Of a stretch of DNA of 64,000 nucleotides, positions 1 through 7,827 are shown one piece after another. Under the pieces are notes generated by a model, which did no database searches, was not told the origin of the DNA, and saw nothing but the letters and a program-made list of their open reading frames with translations. The stretch spans positions 106,271-170,270 of the forward strand of contig NZ_JAUSCJ010000031.1 of the NCBI RefSeq assembly GCF_030651185.1, written 5' to 3'. Origin of the DNA: Phenylobacterium sp. GTDB lineage: Bacteria > Pseudomonadota > Alphaproteobacteria > Caulobacterales > Caulobacteraceae. The position numbers were made by a program, and so were the translations under genes. Each line of letters starts with the position of its first letter. Position 1 is the stretch's first letter.

Positions 1-1203
1 GACGCCGGTCGGCTCGAACGCATCACCGACCACATCGAGCGCAACTATATCGGCCCGCAGAAGATCGCCGGCGCCCAGATCGCCGTCTCGCGGCACGGCC
101 ACCAGGCCTATCTGAAGTCCTTCGGGTCCATGGACCTGGAGCGCAACAAGCCGATGATGGATGACGCCATCTTCCGCATCTACTCCATGACCAAGCCGAT
201 CACCTCGATCGCCCTGATGACCCTGTACGAAAAGGGCTATTTCCAGCTCAACGACCCCGTCAGCCGCTATGTCCCGTCCTGGAAGACCCACCGCGTCTGG
301 GTCTCGGGCGAGGGCGAGGCCATGGTCACTGAGGCGCCCAAGCGGGCGGTGACCTTCAAGGACGTGCTGTCCCACACCGGCGGCTTCACCTACGGCGGCG
401 GCCTGCCCGGCGTCGGCGACCAGCATCCGGTGGACAAGATCTATCGCGGCCTGAAGGTGCGCAGCGCCGGAAGCAACGACACCATGATGGAGTTCCTGGA
501 CAAGCTCGGCCAAGTGCCGCTGCTCTATCACCCCGGCGAACGCTGGATGTACTCCCTGGCCACCGACATCTGCGGCGCCCTGGTGGAGGTGATCTCCGGC
601 AAGCCCTTCGCCCAGTACCTGCAGGAAGAGATCTTCGGCCCGCTGGGGATGAAGGACACCTCGTTCTTCGTGGCCGCCGACAAGATCGACCGCTTCTGCG
701 CCAACTATCAGCGTGGCCCGGACAAGAAGCTGAAGGTGATCGACGATCCGGTCACCAGCGCCTTCGCGGCCGAGCCCGGCTTCAAGTCCGGCGGCGGCGG
801 CCTGACCGGCACCACGGCCGACTACATGCGCTTCTGCGAGATGCTGCGCCGGGGCGGCGAGCTGGACGGTCACCGTGTGATCGGCCCGCGCACCCTTGAG
901 ATGATGCACATGAACCACCTGGCGGGCGGCAAGGACCTGACCCAGATGGCCATCGGCGGCTTCTCCGAGACCGCCAACGAAGGCGTGGGCTTCGGCCTGG
1001 GCTTCGCCTCGACCATGAGTCAGACCCAGACCGCCTCCCTCGGGACCGGCGACTACTATTGGGGCGGGGCTGCCTCCACCATCTTCTGGGTGGATCCCAA
1101 GGAAGACCTATCGGTGGTCTTCATGACCCAGCTGATGCCCTCGGGAACCTTCAACTTCCGCGGCCAGCTGAAGAGCCTGATCTACTCGGCCATCATCGAC
1201 TGA
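1..1203 (+). CDS. Serine hydrolase of the beta-lactamase/class C family (5' end outside window)
   Basis: The reading frame is open from base 1, so the gene begins upstream of the window; the internal ATG at 130 is not needed as a start. The visible 400 residues carry the SxxK nucleophile motif (SMTK, about residue 66) in the usual N-terminal position and a YSLA segment that fits the YxN-like second motif. A glycine-rich stretch (KSGGGGLTGT) precedes the C-terminal part. This matches the Pfam Beta-lactamase (PF00144) esterase/penicillin-binding-like family, whose substrates are usually esters or peptides rather than beta-lactams. No signal peptide can be judged because the N-terminus is missing. 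It ends with TGA and has no close downstream partner on the same strand. The substrate is unknown. Confidence 0.85.
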   Translation, partial: DAGRLERITDHIERNYIGPQKIAGAQIAVSRHGHQAYLKSFGSMDLERNKPMMDDAIFRIYSMTKPITSIALMTLYEKGYFQLNDPVSRYVPSWKTHRVWVSGEGEAMVTEAPKRAVTFKDVLSHTGGFTYGGGLPGVGDQHPVDKIYRGLKVRSAGSNDTMMEFLDKLGQVPLLYHPGERWMYSLATDICGALVEVISGKPFAQYLQEEIFGPLGMKDTSFFVAADKIDRFCANYQRGPDKKLKVIDDPVTSAFAAEPGFKSGGGGLTGTTADYMRFCEMLRRGGELDGHRVIGPRTLEMMHMNHLAGGKDLTQMAIGGFSETANEGVGFGLGFASTMSQTQTASLGTGDYYWGGAASTIFWVDPKEDLSVVFMTQLMPSGTFNFRGQLKSLIYSAIID

Positions 1204-1231
1204 GCCTCACGGCCCCTCCTTCTGGAGGGGC

Positions 1232-1867
1232 CTACCGGTCCCCATCGCGGATCCAGCGGGCGACCACGCCGGAGCCATCGTCATTGCCGCTGAACGCCCA
1301 GGCCTCGCTCTGGCGCGCGGCGTTGCGCACGGCGACGGCGCTTGCGGCCCGACATTCCTCGCGCCCCTTGATCGGGGTCAGGCCGGGCGCCAGCTTCGTC
1401 GGTTTGCCAGAGCCCCCGTCGATCGGCGGCGGCTGGGCGCACAGCGCCAGCCAGACCCGCGCGCTGGTGATCAACCCCTGCCCATCGGAGGCCAGGGGCC
1501 GTAAGCCGAGATAGATCACCTTGGGGTCGCCAGGCCCGCGGTCGGCGGGCGCCTCCACCTGCAGGATCACCGGCTCGCCACTCGCCAGGCGGTAGATCAT
1601 GGCCTGCGGGAAGACGCCGGCCGCGTCCCGCTTACCGCCGAACAGGCTGGCGCCGGTCACCAGGGTGGCGTTGGCGCAGTCGGGCCACTTCAGCGCCGAG
1701 ACCCGCAGGCTGAACTTGCAGTCGCCCACCGGGAGGGCCCAGAGGCCCGGCTTCAGGATGGGCGCGCCCTCGCTGTCGGCGATCGAAAACAGCGGCCGTT
1801 CGGAACTCACAACGGCACAGGCCGAGAGGCTCAGGGCCGCGCAGAGAACCGCGACCATCCGCAGCAT
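1232..1867 (-). CDS. Hypothetical lipoprotein
   Basis: I chose the ATG at 1867 because it gives a classic lipoprotein leader: a short basic start, a hydrophobic run, and the lipobox LSAC near residue 19. Longer upstream starts would add a non-hydrophobic extension reaching into the divergent BolA gene. The mature part of about 190 residues has two or three scattered cysteines and no domain I recognise. It is probably an envelope protein anchored by its lipidated cysteine. It converges with the serine hydrolase and diverges from bolA, sharing an intergenic region of about 70 bases. Function unknown. Confidence 0.65.
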   Translation of the reverse strand: MLRMVAVLCAALSLSACAVVSSERPLFSIADSEGAPILKPGLWALPVGDCKFSLRVSALKWPDCANATLVTGASLFGGKRDAAGVFPQAMIYRLASGEPVILQVEAPADRGPGDPKVIYLGLRPLASDGQGLITSARVWLALCAQPPPIDGGSGKPTKLAPGLTPIKGREECRAASAVAVRNAARQSEAWAFSGNDDGSGVVARWIRDGDR

Positions 1868-1939
1868 GAAACTGACCCCCGATCCAAGGCTTGTTAAGCT
1901 TTCTAGCGCAGAAACGACGTTCTGAGAGGCGCGATTCCC

Positions 1940-2173
1940 ATGCCCATGCCCATCGCTGATCTGGAGGCCTCGCTGCGCGAGGGCTTCCCCGACGCCGAGA
2001 TCCAGGTCGAGGACCTGGCGGGCGACGGCGACCACTATCGCGCACGCATCGTATCAAAGGCCTTTGCGGGCCTTTCGCGGGTCAAGCAGCACCAGCTCGT
2101 CTACGCCGCCCTGAAGGGCAAGATGGGCGGAGAACTGCACGCGCTCGCGCTTGAGACCCAGGCGCCGGGTTAG
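1940..2173 (+). CDS. bolA: BolA-family protein (IbaG/BolA-like)
   Basis: At 77 residues this has the size of a BolA/IbaG protein, with the family signature SRVKQHQLVYAAL near residues 45-57, including the histidine that coordinates a 2Fe-2S cluster together with a CGFS glutaredoxin. BolA proteins pair with monothiol glutaredoxins in iron-sulfur cluster delivery and iron sensing. In many alphaproteobacteria bolA and grxD are neighbours. Here grxD lies on the same strand about 8.6 kb away (10795), with transport and receptor genes between. The start is the first of two near-adjacent ATG codons, and the gene is followed at once by an aldo/keto reductase-like gene on the same strand. Confidence 0.88.
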   Translation: MPMPIADLEASLREGFPDAEIQVEDLAGDGDHYRARIVSKAFAGLSRVKQHQLVYAALKGKMGGELHALALETQAPG

Positions 2174-2178
2174 CCGCA

Positions 2179-3066
2179 ATGCGCTACCGTCCCTTCGGCC
2201 CGAGCGGCAAGGCGGTTTCGGCCATCAGCCTGCTGCTGCGCGAAGCCCCCAACATGACCACCCCGCATGCGTGGCGGACCCTGGTGTTCGGCGCCATGGA
2301 GAGCGGGGTCAACTGCTTCGAGATCACCGCCGGCTCTGAGGTCATGGCGCTGGGCTTCGGCGAGGCGCTGCGCGCGGTGGAGCGGCGACTGATCGCCATC
2401 GGCTGGCGCATCCACGGTGACCCCCGCAAGGCGCTCTCGGCGGAAGCCATCTCCAACAGCGTGCGCGGCGGCCTGGCCCGGACCGGGGCCGGCTATTTCG
2501 ACGTCCTGATGCTGGACGAGGCGGCCTTCGACACCTTGGCCCCCGACGCCCACGGCTATCTGGCGGATCTGAGAGCCGCCGGCCTTGTCCTTCAAATGGG
2601 CGTGGTGGGGGACGGCGACAGCATCGACGCCTGCCTCGCAAGCGGCCTCTTCGACGTCCTGGCCACCCCCTTCAGCCTGGTGTCCGACTGGAAGGCCCGG
2701 CGGCGGATCAAGGACGCCTCGGCCCGCGACATGACCATGATCGCCTATGACCCCTTCCCGGCCGCCCTGTGCCGCCCGAGCGGCGGCGGGTCGATCCGCA
2801 CGGGACTGTTCAAGCGCGCCGAGCCGCTGGCGGGCGCCGGCACCTACGCCTTCCTCCACCAGACCCACGGCTGGTCGGCCGAGGAGGTGTGCCTGGCCTA
2901 TGCTCTGACCGAGCCCGCCTTCGCCTCGGTCCAGGTGGAGCAGTTCCGCGTCGAAGCCATCGAGCGGCTGGCCCTGATCACCGACAAGGACTTGCCCACT
3001 GGGGTCGCCGCCCAGATCGAGATGGCCCGTTTCAGCGCCGACACGGGCGAGCAGCGGCGCGCTTAG
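2179..3066 (+). CDS. Degenerate aldo/keto reductase-like protein
   Basis: The start (MRYRPFGPSGKAVSAISL) and overall length of 295 residues are those of an aldo/keto reductase TIM barrel of the type that reads R-LG-SGL-VS. The catalytic tetrad appears lost. The usual DTAxxYG motif is replaced by EITAGSEV, the strand that should carry the catalytic lysine reads IGWRIHG, and the histidine strand reads VLMLDE. It may therefore be a non-catalytic or repurposed barrel. The gene starts 5 bases after bolA and may be co-transcribed with it. What it binds cannot be told from sequence. Confidence 0.7.
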   Translation: MRYRPFGPSGKAVSAISLLLREAPNMTTPHAWRTLVFGAMESGVNCFEITAGSEVMALGFGEALRAVERRLIAIGWRIHGDPRKALSAEAISNSVRGGLARTGAGYFDVLMLDEAAFDTLAPDAHGYLADLRAAGLVLQMGVVGDGDSIDACLASGLFDVLATPFSLVSDWKARRRIKDASARDMTMIAYDPFPAALCRPSGGGSIRTGLFKRAEPLAGAGTYAFLHQTHGWSAEEVCLAYALTEPAFASVQVEQFRVEAIERLALITDKDLPTGVAAQIEMARFSADTGEQRRA

Positions 3067-3117
3067 CACAAAAATTCTAGCAAAAATCGTTACTTACAAG
3101 CATCATGCTTCTTTGAA

Positions 3118-4149
3118 GTGGAGAGAAGAATCGTGCGCTGCGACCTGTGGCCTATCGAGAAGGTCACACGCCGCGCGGCCCTGGCGCTGGTCGCCGCATC
3201 GAGTCTCGCCGCCTGCGCGCCGGGCCGCTCCGCCAGGCCCGTCCGACTGATCATCGGCACTGCGGCGGGCGGCGGCAATGACGGCTTCAGCCGCCTCCTC
3301 GCCCAGCATCTGCAGCGGCTGACCGGCCTGACCGTCCAGGCCGAGAACGAAGGCCGCGCGGGCGGCAGACTAGCTGCCAGTCGACTCCTGAGCGGGCCGG
3401 CCGACGGCTCAATGATCGCTTTCCTACCCACGCCGCTGATCTATGAAAACCTGCTGGCGCCCGCCAACGAGGCCCTGAACTTGACGCAATTCCGCTGGCT
3501 CGGCGGGATCGGCGCGGACCGCAGGGTGCTGGTGGTGAACCGGCAGAGCGGAGTCACCGCCTTCGATCAGCTCCTGACCCGTACCCGGCCCCTGATCGTG
3601 GCGGCGTCCAGCACCTCGAGCTCCAGCTATGTCGAGCCGCGGATCGTCAGCCTCCTCACCGGAGCCCGGCTGAAGCCTGTCCCTGGCTACAATGGCGGAG
3701 CGCGGAACCTGGCGGTGCTGTCGGGCGAGGCCGACGGCGTGATCGGCGACCTGGCCAGTCTCGATCCAATCCTGCAGACGCCGGGCGCCAAGGTCCTCCT
3801 GCGCCTCAACGACATGACCGAACCCGCCAGCGCCACCGCGCCCGGCCTCGCCGGCTTGGCGAGAGGCCCTGACGCGGAGGCGCTGCTGTCGCTGATCGCC
3901 GCCACCGCCGCCCTCGGACGCATGTTCGCTCTGCCTCCTGGAACACCGGCGGGCATCCTGGCCGCGTGGCGGTCCCGCCTGGACCAGGCCGTGGCCGACC
4001 CGGAGTTCCGGACCGCGGCGACCGCGCGCGGCTTCGCCCTGGAACATATCCCCGGCGCTGAGGTGGAAGCCACGCTGAGGCGGCTGTTTGCCCCCTCTTC
4101 ACCGGTGGGGCCCGCGCTCCGCCGCGCCATGGCGGCCCTGGGCGCCTGA
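3118..4149 (+). CDS. tctC: Tripartite tricarboxylate transporter substrate-binding protein (TctC/Bug family)
   Basis: A leader with twin arginines (TRRAALALVAASSLAAC) contains a lipobox, so the product is probably a lipid-anchored periplasmic binding protein. The mature part begins PVRLIIGTAAGGGNDGFSR, which is the Bug-family opening motif for carboxylate binding. It overlaps the downstream permease by one base, so the two are translationally coupled. Bug proteins bind citrate, other carboxylates or amino acids and hand them to TctAB; the ligand here is unknown. An alternative start is the GTG just before the twin arginine. Confidence 0.85.
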   Translation: MERRIVRCDLWPIEKVTRRAALALVAASSLAACAPGRSARPVRLIIGTAAGGGNDGFSRLLAQHLQRLTGLTVQAENEGRAGGRLAASRLLSGPADGSMIAFLPTPLIYENLLAPANEALNLTQFRWLGGIGADRRVLVVNRQSGVTAFDQLLTRTRPLIVAASSTSSSSYVEPRIVSLLTGARLKPVPGYNGGARNLAVLSGEADGVIGDLASLDPILQTPGAKVLLRLNDMTEPASATAPGLAGLARGPDAEALLSLIAATAALGRMFALPPGTPAGILAAWRSRLDQAVADPEFRTAATARGFALEHIPGAEVEATLRRLFAPSSPVGPALRRAMAALGA

Positions 4150-6005
4150 TGCAGGCCGTCTTCGAAGCCCTGGCCGGACTGGTCGCCTCACCGACGGCGC
4201 TCGCCGCCCTTCTGGCCGGGACCCTGGCCGGCCTGCTGGCGGGTCTGACGCCCGGGGTGAACGGGCGCGCGGGCCTGATGCTGGTGACGCCGATCGCCGT
4301 CGGGTTCGGACCGAGCGCCGGAGCGGTGTTCCTGATCGCCTTCCACTCGGTTGTGCACACCTCGGGCTCCGTCCCGGCCATCCTGCTGGGGACGCCGACG
4401 TCGTCCACCGAGGCGGCCACCGCCGTCGACGGGTACGCCATGACGCGGCGGGGAGAAGGCGCCCGGGCCATCGGCGCCACGCTCTCGGCCTCGGCTTTCG
4501 GAGGTCTTGTAGGCGCCCTCTTCCTGTTCATGGCCGTGCCCGTGGCCCTGGCCCTCATCATCCATATCGGCGCCCCGGAGGTCGCGGCCCTTTCGGCGCT
4601 CGGCCTACTTTCGGTGGCGGCCCTCTCCGGGGGCTGGCTGGCGGGGGGATTGATGGCGGTGACGCTGGGGATCCTGATCGCCTGTGTCGGGATCGATCCC
4701 TTCTCCGGCGTGCCGCGCTTCACCTTCGGACTGCTGGGCCTGTGGGACGGGGTGAACGCCGCGGCCCTGGTGACCGGCCTCTTTGTGGTTCCCGAGCTGT
4801 GCGCCCGCGAGCCGGCGACCCTTCACCCCAATCCGCCCCAGGCCCGGTTGAGCGGCGTCATAAAGGGCTGCCTGGAGGTGGTGGAGCATCGCTGGCTGCT
4901 GCTGCGCAGTTCGATCATCGGGGTGGTGGTGGGCTTCGTTCCGGGCTTGGGGGCCAGCGCCGCCGTCTGGATCGCCTATGGCCACGCGCGTCAGACCCAT
5001 GTCACGGCCATCCCCTATGGCGAAGGCGCCATCGCCGGCGTGATCGCGCCCGAGGCGGCCAACAATTCCAAGGAGGGTGGGTCCCTGGTCCCGACCCTCT
5101 TCCTGGGCATTCCGGGCTCCTCGGGCATGGGCATCCTGCTGGCCGCCTTCGCCACCCTCGGCATCGAGGTGGGCCCTCGCATGCTGACCAAGACCCCAGA
5201 ATTCGTTTTCCTGCTGGGCTGGTCCAACATCGCATCCAACCTGTTGGCCGTGCCCTTGTGCCTGTTGCTGGCGCCGGCCATGTCGCGGTTCGCCAACCTG
5301 CGCCGCGACCAGGTCGTCCCCGTGGCCCTGGCCGCGGCCCTGGCGGCCACCGCCCTGACCCAACCCGGCGTTTCGGCCATGGCGCAGCTGGTGGTCTTCT
5401 CGGCCCTGGGCCTGCTGCTAAAGGGGTCCAATGTTCCCCGCGCCCCTCTGCTGCTCGGCTTCGTGCTGGGGCCTGGCATTGAGCTCGGCCTCATCCGATC
5501 GAGCATGGTCTATGGCTGGAGCGCCTTCGCCCGGCCCGGCGTGCTGATCATCCTTGGGCTGGCTGCGGCGATCATACTGGCCACGTCCTGGAGCCGGCCA
5601 GGCCTCTCGGCGAAGGAGACCGGCGCGCGCCTGACACCGGTGGCGATCGGCCTGATCGCCTTGGCGAGCGCCCTGGCCGTGGGCTTCGCCACCACCCTGC
5701 CCACCACGGCCGGCGGGATACTCTATGTGGCTGGCGGGCTTGGCCTGGTCTCCACCGCTCTGGCGGTGGTGCGGGTCTGGCCCCATTGGACACACGCGCC
5801 GTGGGCCGAGGCGCCGGATGGCCCGATCCTGGCCCTATTCGTCGGGGCCCTGGTGATCGGTGGGCTAATCAGCCTGCCGCTGGCGGCTGGGGTCCTGGTC
5901 TGCGCGGCCTTGATGCTGCGGGGCCGGGTCGGCTATCCGAAGGCGGCTCTCGTCGCCCTGCTCACCGCAGGCGCGGTGCTTGGCCTGGAGCGTCTTCAAC
6001 CGTGA
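4149..6005 (+). CDS. tctA: Tripartite tricarboxylate transporter permease, TctA with a probable fused TctB-like C-terminus
   Basis: The first 490 or so residues are a TctA permease: many hydrophobic segments and typical loops such as GLTPGVNGRAGLM and SVPAILLGTP. A repeated half contains EAANNSKEGGSLVPTLFLGIPGS. TctA is normally about 500 residues; this protein has about 120 more, with four further hydrophobic segments, which is the size and topology of the small TctB subunit. No separate tctB is present nearby, so a TctA-TctB fusion is the natural inference. It sits in the inner membrane and works with the preceding binding protein, driven by ion gradients in known members. Confidence 0.85.
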   Translation: MQAVFEALAGLVASPTALAALLAGTLAGLLAGLTPGVNGRAGLMLVTPIAVGFGPSAGAVFLIAFHSVVHTSGSVPAILLGTPTSSTEAATAVDGYAMTRRGEGARAIGATLSASAFGGLVGALFLFMAVPVALALIIHIGAPEVAALSALGLLSVAALSGGWLAGGLMAVTLGILIACVGIDPFSGVPRFTFGLLGLWDGVNAAALVTGLFVVPELCAREPATLHPNPPQARLSGVIKGCLEVVEHRWLLLRSSIIGVVVGFVPGLGASAAVWIAYGHARQTHVTAIPYGEGAIAGVIAPEAANNSKEGGSLVPTLFLGIPGSSGMGILLAAFATLGIEVGPRMLTKTPEFVFLLGWSNIASNLLAVPLCLLLAPAMSRFANLRRDQVVPVALAAALAATALTQPGVSAMAQLVVFSALGLLLKGSNVPRAPLLLGFVLGPGIELGLIRSSMVYGWSAFARPGVLIILGLAAAIILATSWSRPGLSAKETGARLTPVAIGLIALASALAVGFATTLPTTAGGILYVAGGLGLVSTALAVVRVWPHWTHAPWAEAPDGPILALFVGALVIGGLISLPLAAGVLVCAALMLRGRVGYPKAALVALLTAGAVLGLERLQP

Positions 6006-6832
6006 CCGACAAGACAGCACCGCTCGCACCGGACGATCTGCCGGGCCTGGCCCAGGCGGCTTGGCGGCACGGCGCGCGGCACTGCGTGGCCTGCGGCGGT
6101 TACCATCGGGTCTGGGGCACGCTTCGGGCCGCCGGGCTGAATGGCGGGTTGGCCTCGGACGGACCAGACCTCGAACCGCGCATCGCCGCGGCTCTCGCCC
6201 CAGGGGCCAAGGTGCTGGTGGCGGGCGCCGCCGATCCCGCCCTCCTGGACCTCGTGGTCCGCACCGCCGCGGGAATCCCCCTGGAGATCACGGTCGCCGA
6301 TGTCTGCCGCACCCCCCTGGAGGTAATCGGCGAGCTGCGCCCCTATGCCCGGATGAGCGTCAGGACGGAACAGATCGACCTGACCCGGCTCGATCGGGCC
6401 GGGCGCTGGGACCTGATACTCTCGCATCTGATGATCGCCCATGTCCCGCCCGGAGACCGCATCGAGGTCCTGACGCGACTGCGCCGCGCCCTCACACCCA
6501 AGGGCCGCTTGATCCTGGTGGCCAGGACGATCAGCGGCGCGGCGCGCGAGGATGCGCCCGGCGATGAAGATGCGTGGGTGAACCGCACCCAGGCGCAGCT
6601 CGCCGCAAGCGGCCTTCCTGGCCTTGGCGCGCCCGGCGAGTTCGAAGGCCTACTCAGGTCCTATGCGGCGCATCGCACCGAGCGGCTCTGGGACCTGGCG
6701 ACGCCGCAGGCCATCGCCGATCTGCTGGCGGCCGGCGGCTTCGAGGTGGACGGGTTCGCCAGGATGGCCCGGGCGGGCCGCGACCCGGCGCGGGCCGATG
6801 ACAAGGCGCGCTACGTCTTCGTCGCGCACTGA
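6002..6832 (+). CDS. SAM-dependent methyltransferase-like protein
   Basis: The GTG start at 6002 overlaps the permease stop (GTGA), so the gene belongs to the Tct operon. The middle of the protein has class I methyltransferase features: a nucleotide-binding-like strand VLVAGAADP, a following acidic strand, the DLILSHLMIAHV segment at motif IV, and LTPKGRLILVAR at motif VI. The glycine-rich motif I is weak. The N-terminus has two cysteines (CVACGG). Its last 22 bases overlap the end of the convergent ATP-grasp gene. The substrate is unknown; association with a carboxylate transporter is suggestive only. Confidence 0.6.
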   Translation: MTDKTAPLAPDDLPGLAQAAWRHGARHCVACGGYHRVWGTLRAAGLNGGLASDGPDLEPRIAAALAPGAKVLVAGAADPALLDLVVRTAAGIPLEITVADVCRTPLEVIGELRPYARMSVRTEQIDLTRLDRAGRWDLILSHLMIAHVPPGDRIEVLTRLRRALTPKGRLILVARTISGAAREDAPGDEDAWVNRTQAQLAASGLPGLGAPGEFEGLLRSYAAHRTERLWDLATPQAIADLLAAGGFEVDGFARMARAGRDPARADDKARYVFVAH

Positions 6833-7827
6833 GCGCCCTTGGCCAGGATCAGCTTGCGCACTGCATTCTGCATCGGCTCCAAGGCCGCAGCGCTGCGCCC
6901 GCGCATGTGGCCGGCGCTCGGCAGGAAGTTCATCGTGGCGTTAGCCTCGAACACCAATATCCGCCCGTCGGCGTCCAGGCTGGCGTCCAAGCCGAAGTAG
7001 TCCAGGCCCATCCGGGCGCCGATCTCTCGCAGGGCGGCGCGGGTGATGTCGGGTAGACCCGCGAACCCGCCCTCCACCATCGCCTTGGCTTCCAGGCGCT
7101 GGGGGGAGTCATCGCCCATCTCCCGACCGGACCGCCCATGGATGTTCCAGTTTTCCGAGACCACGTGCTGGCGCACGACGATATCTTCGCCCACGAAGAA
7201 GAAGCGGGTCTTGCGATAGCCGCCGTCGGCGCGCCGGAAGTCGACGAACTCGGTGAGGTAGTAGTCGTTGGTCCGATCGCCATAGACGTCCTCGATCTCC
7301 TCGAGCGACGGCGCGAGCCCCAGCATCTGGCCATTGTGCGTGCCCGTCCGCCGGACGATGGCGGGGAAGCGGAAGTCTGCGGCCTCCACCTGCCGGCGCA
7401 CGCGATCCAGGGTCGGATTGTGGAGCAGCAGGGTCTTGGGCATGTGGACGTTGTCGATTCCCGCGAGCCGAAGCGCGACCTGATGGCGGCGCGTCTGCAG
7501 GATGGCCCGGCCCGGATCGATGATGGGAAGCCTCAGCTCAGCGGCGAACTTCTCGACCACCGCCAGGGTCCGGGGGTGCAGGTCGGCGTCCGAGACCATG
7601 TTCCAGAGGACGCTGACGTCGCCGATTTTCCACCGGCGCGCCTTGCGGAAATAACTGGGGCCCAGGTGCAGCCGCCCCGATTTGAACTCACCCTCAGGCA
7701 GCAGTTTCAGCACCTTGTCAGCGTCATTGTTGCCCAGCAGGGGGACCACGCCCTCCTGGTCAAACTGGATCGTTCGATCGAAGTCGTTGCCGACGATGAA
7801 CCCCACCCTCAGGCTGTTTTCGCTCAA
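6811..7827 (-). CDS. ATP-grasp domain protein (RimK/glutathione-synthase-like)
   Basis: This 338-residue protein shows ATP-grasp features: a basic ATP-contacting strand (FPAIVRRTGTHNGQ), a middle segment with YYLTEFVD, and a C-terminal metal-binding strand ending VFEANATMNF. Such enzymes join a carboxylate to an amine or similar group via acyl phosphate. It starts with TTG overlapping the stop of the upstream TonB receptor gene (TTGA), so the two are one operon. The substrate is unknown. No small precursor-peptide gene was found nearby, so a peptide-modifying role is not supported. Confidence 0.75.
   Translation of the reverse strand: MSENSLRVGFIVGNDFDRTIQFDQEGVVPLLGNNDADKVLKLLPEGEFKSGRLHLGPSYFRKARRWKIGDVSVLWNMVSDADLHPRTLAVVEKFAAELRLPIIDPGRAILQTRRHQVALRLAGIDNVHMPKTLLLHNPTLDRVRRQVEAADFRFPAIVRRTGTHNGQMLGLAPSLEEIEDVYGDRTNDYYLTEFVDFRRADGGYRKTRFFFVGEDIVVRQHVVSENWNIHGRSGREMGDDSPQRLEAKAMVEGGFAGLPDITRAALREIGARMGLDYFGLDASLDADGRILVFEANATMNFLPSAGHMRGRSAAALEPMQNAVRKLILAKGAQCATKT

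Noticed and set aside
4088..5482. A 464-codon frame overlapping the Tct permease in another frame
   Set aside because: The translation is Arg/Gly/Pro-rich and low in hydrophobic residues; the permease frame has proper membrane segments and motifs.
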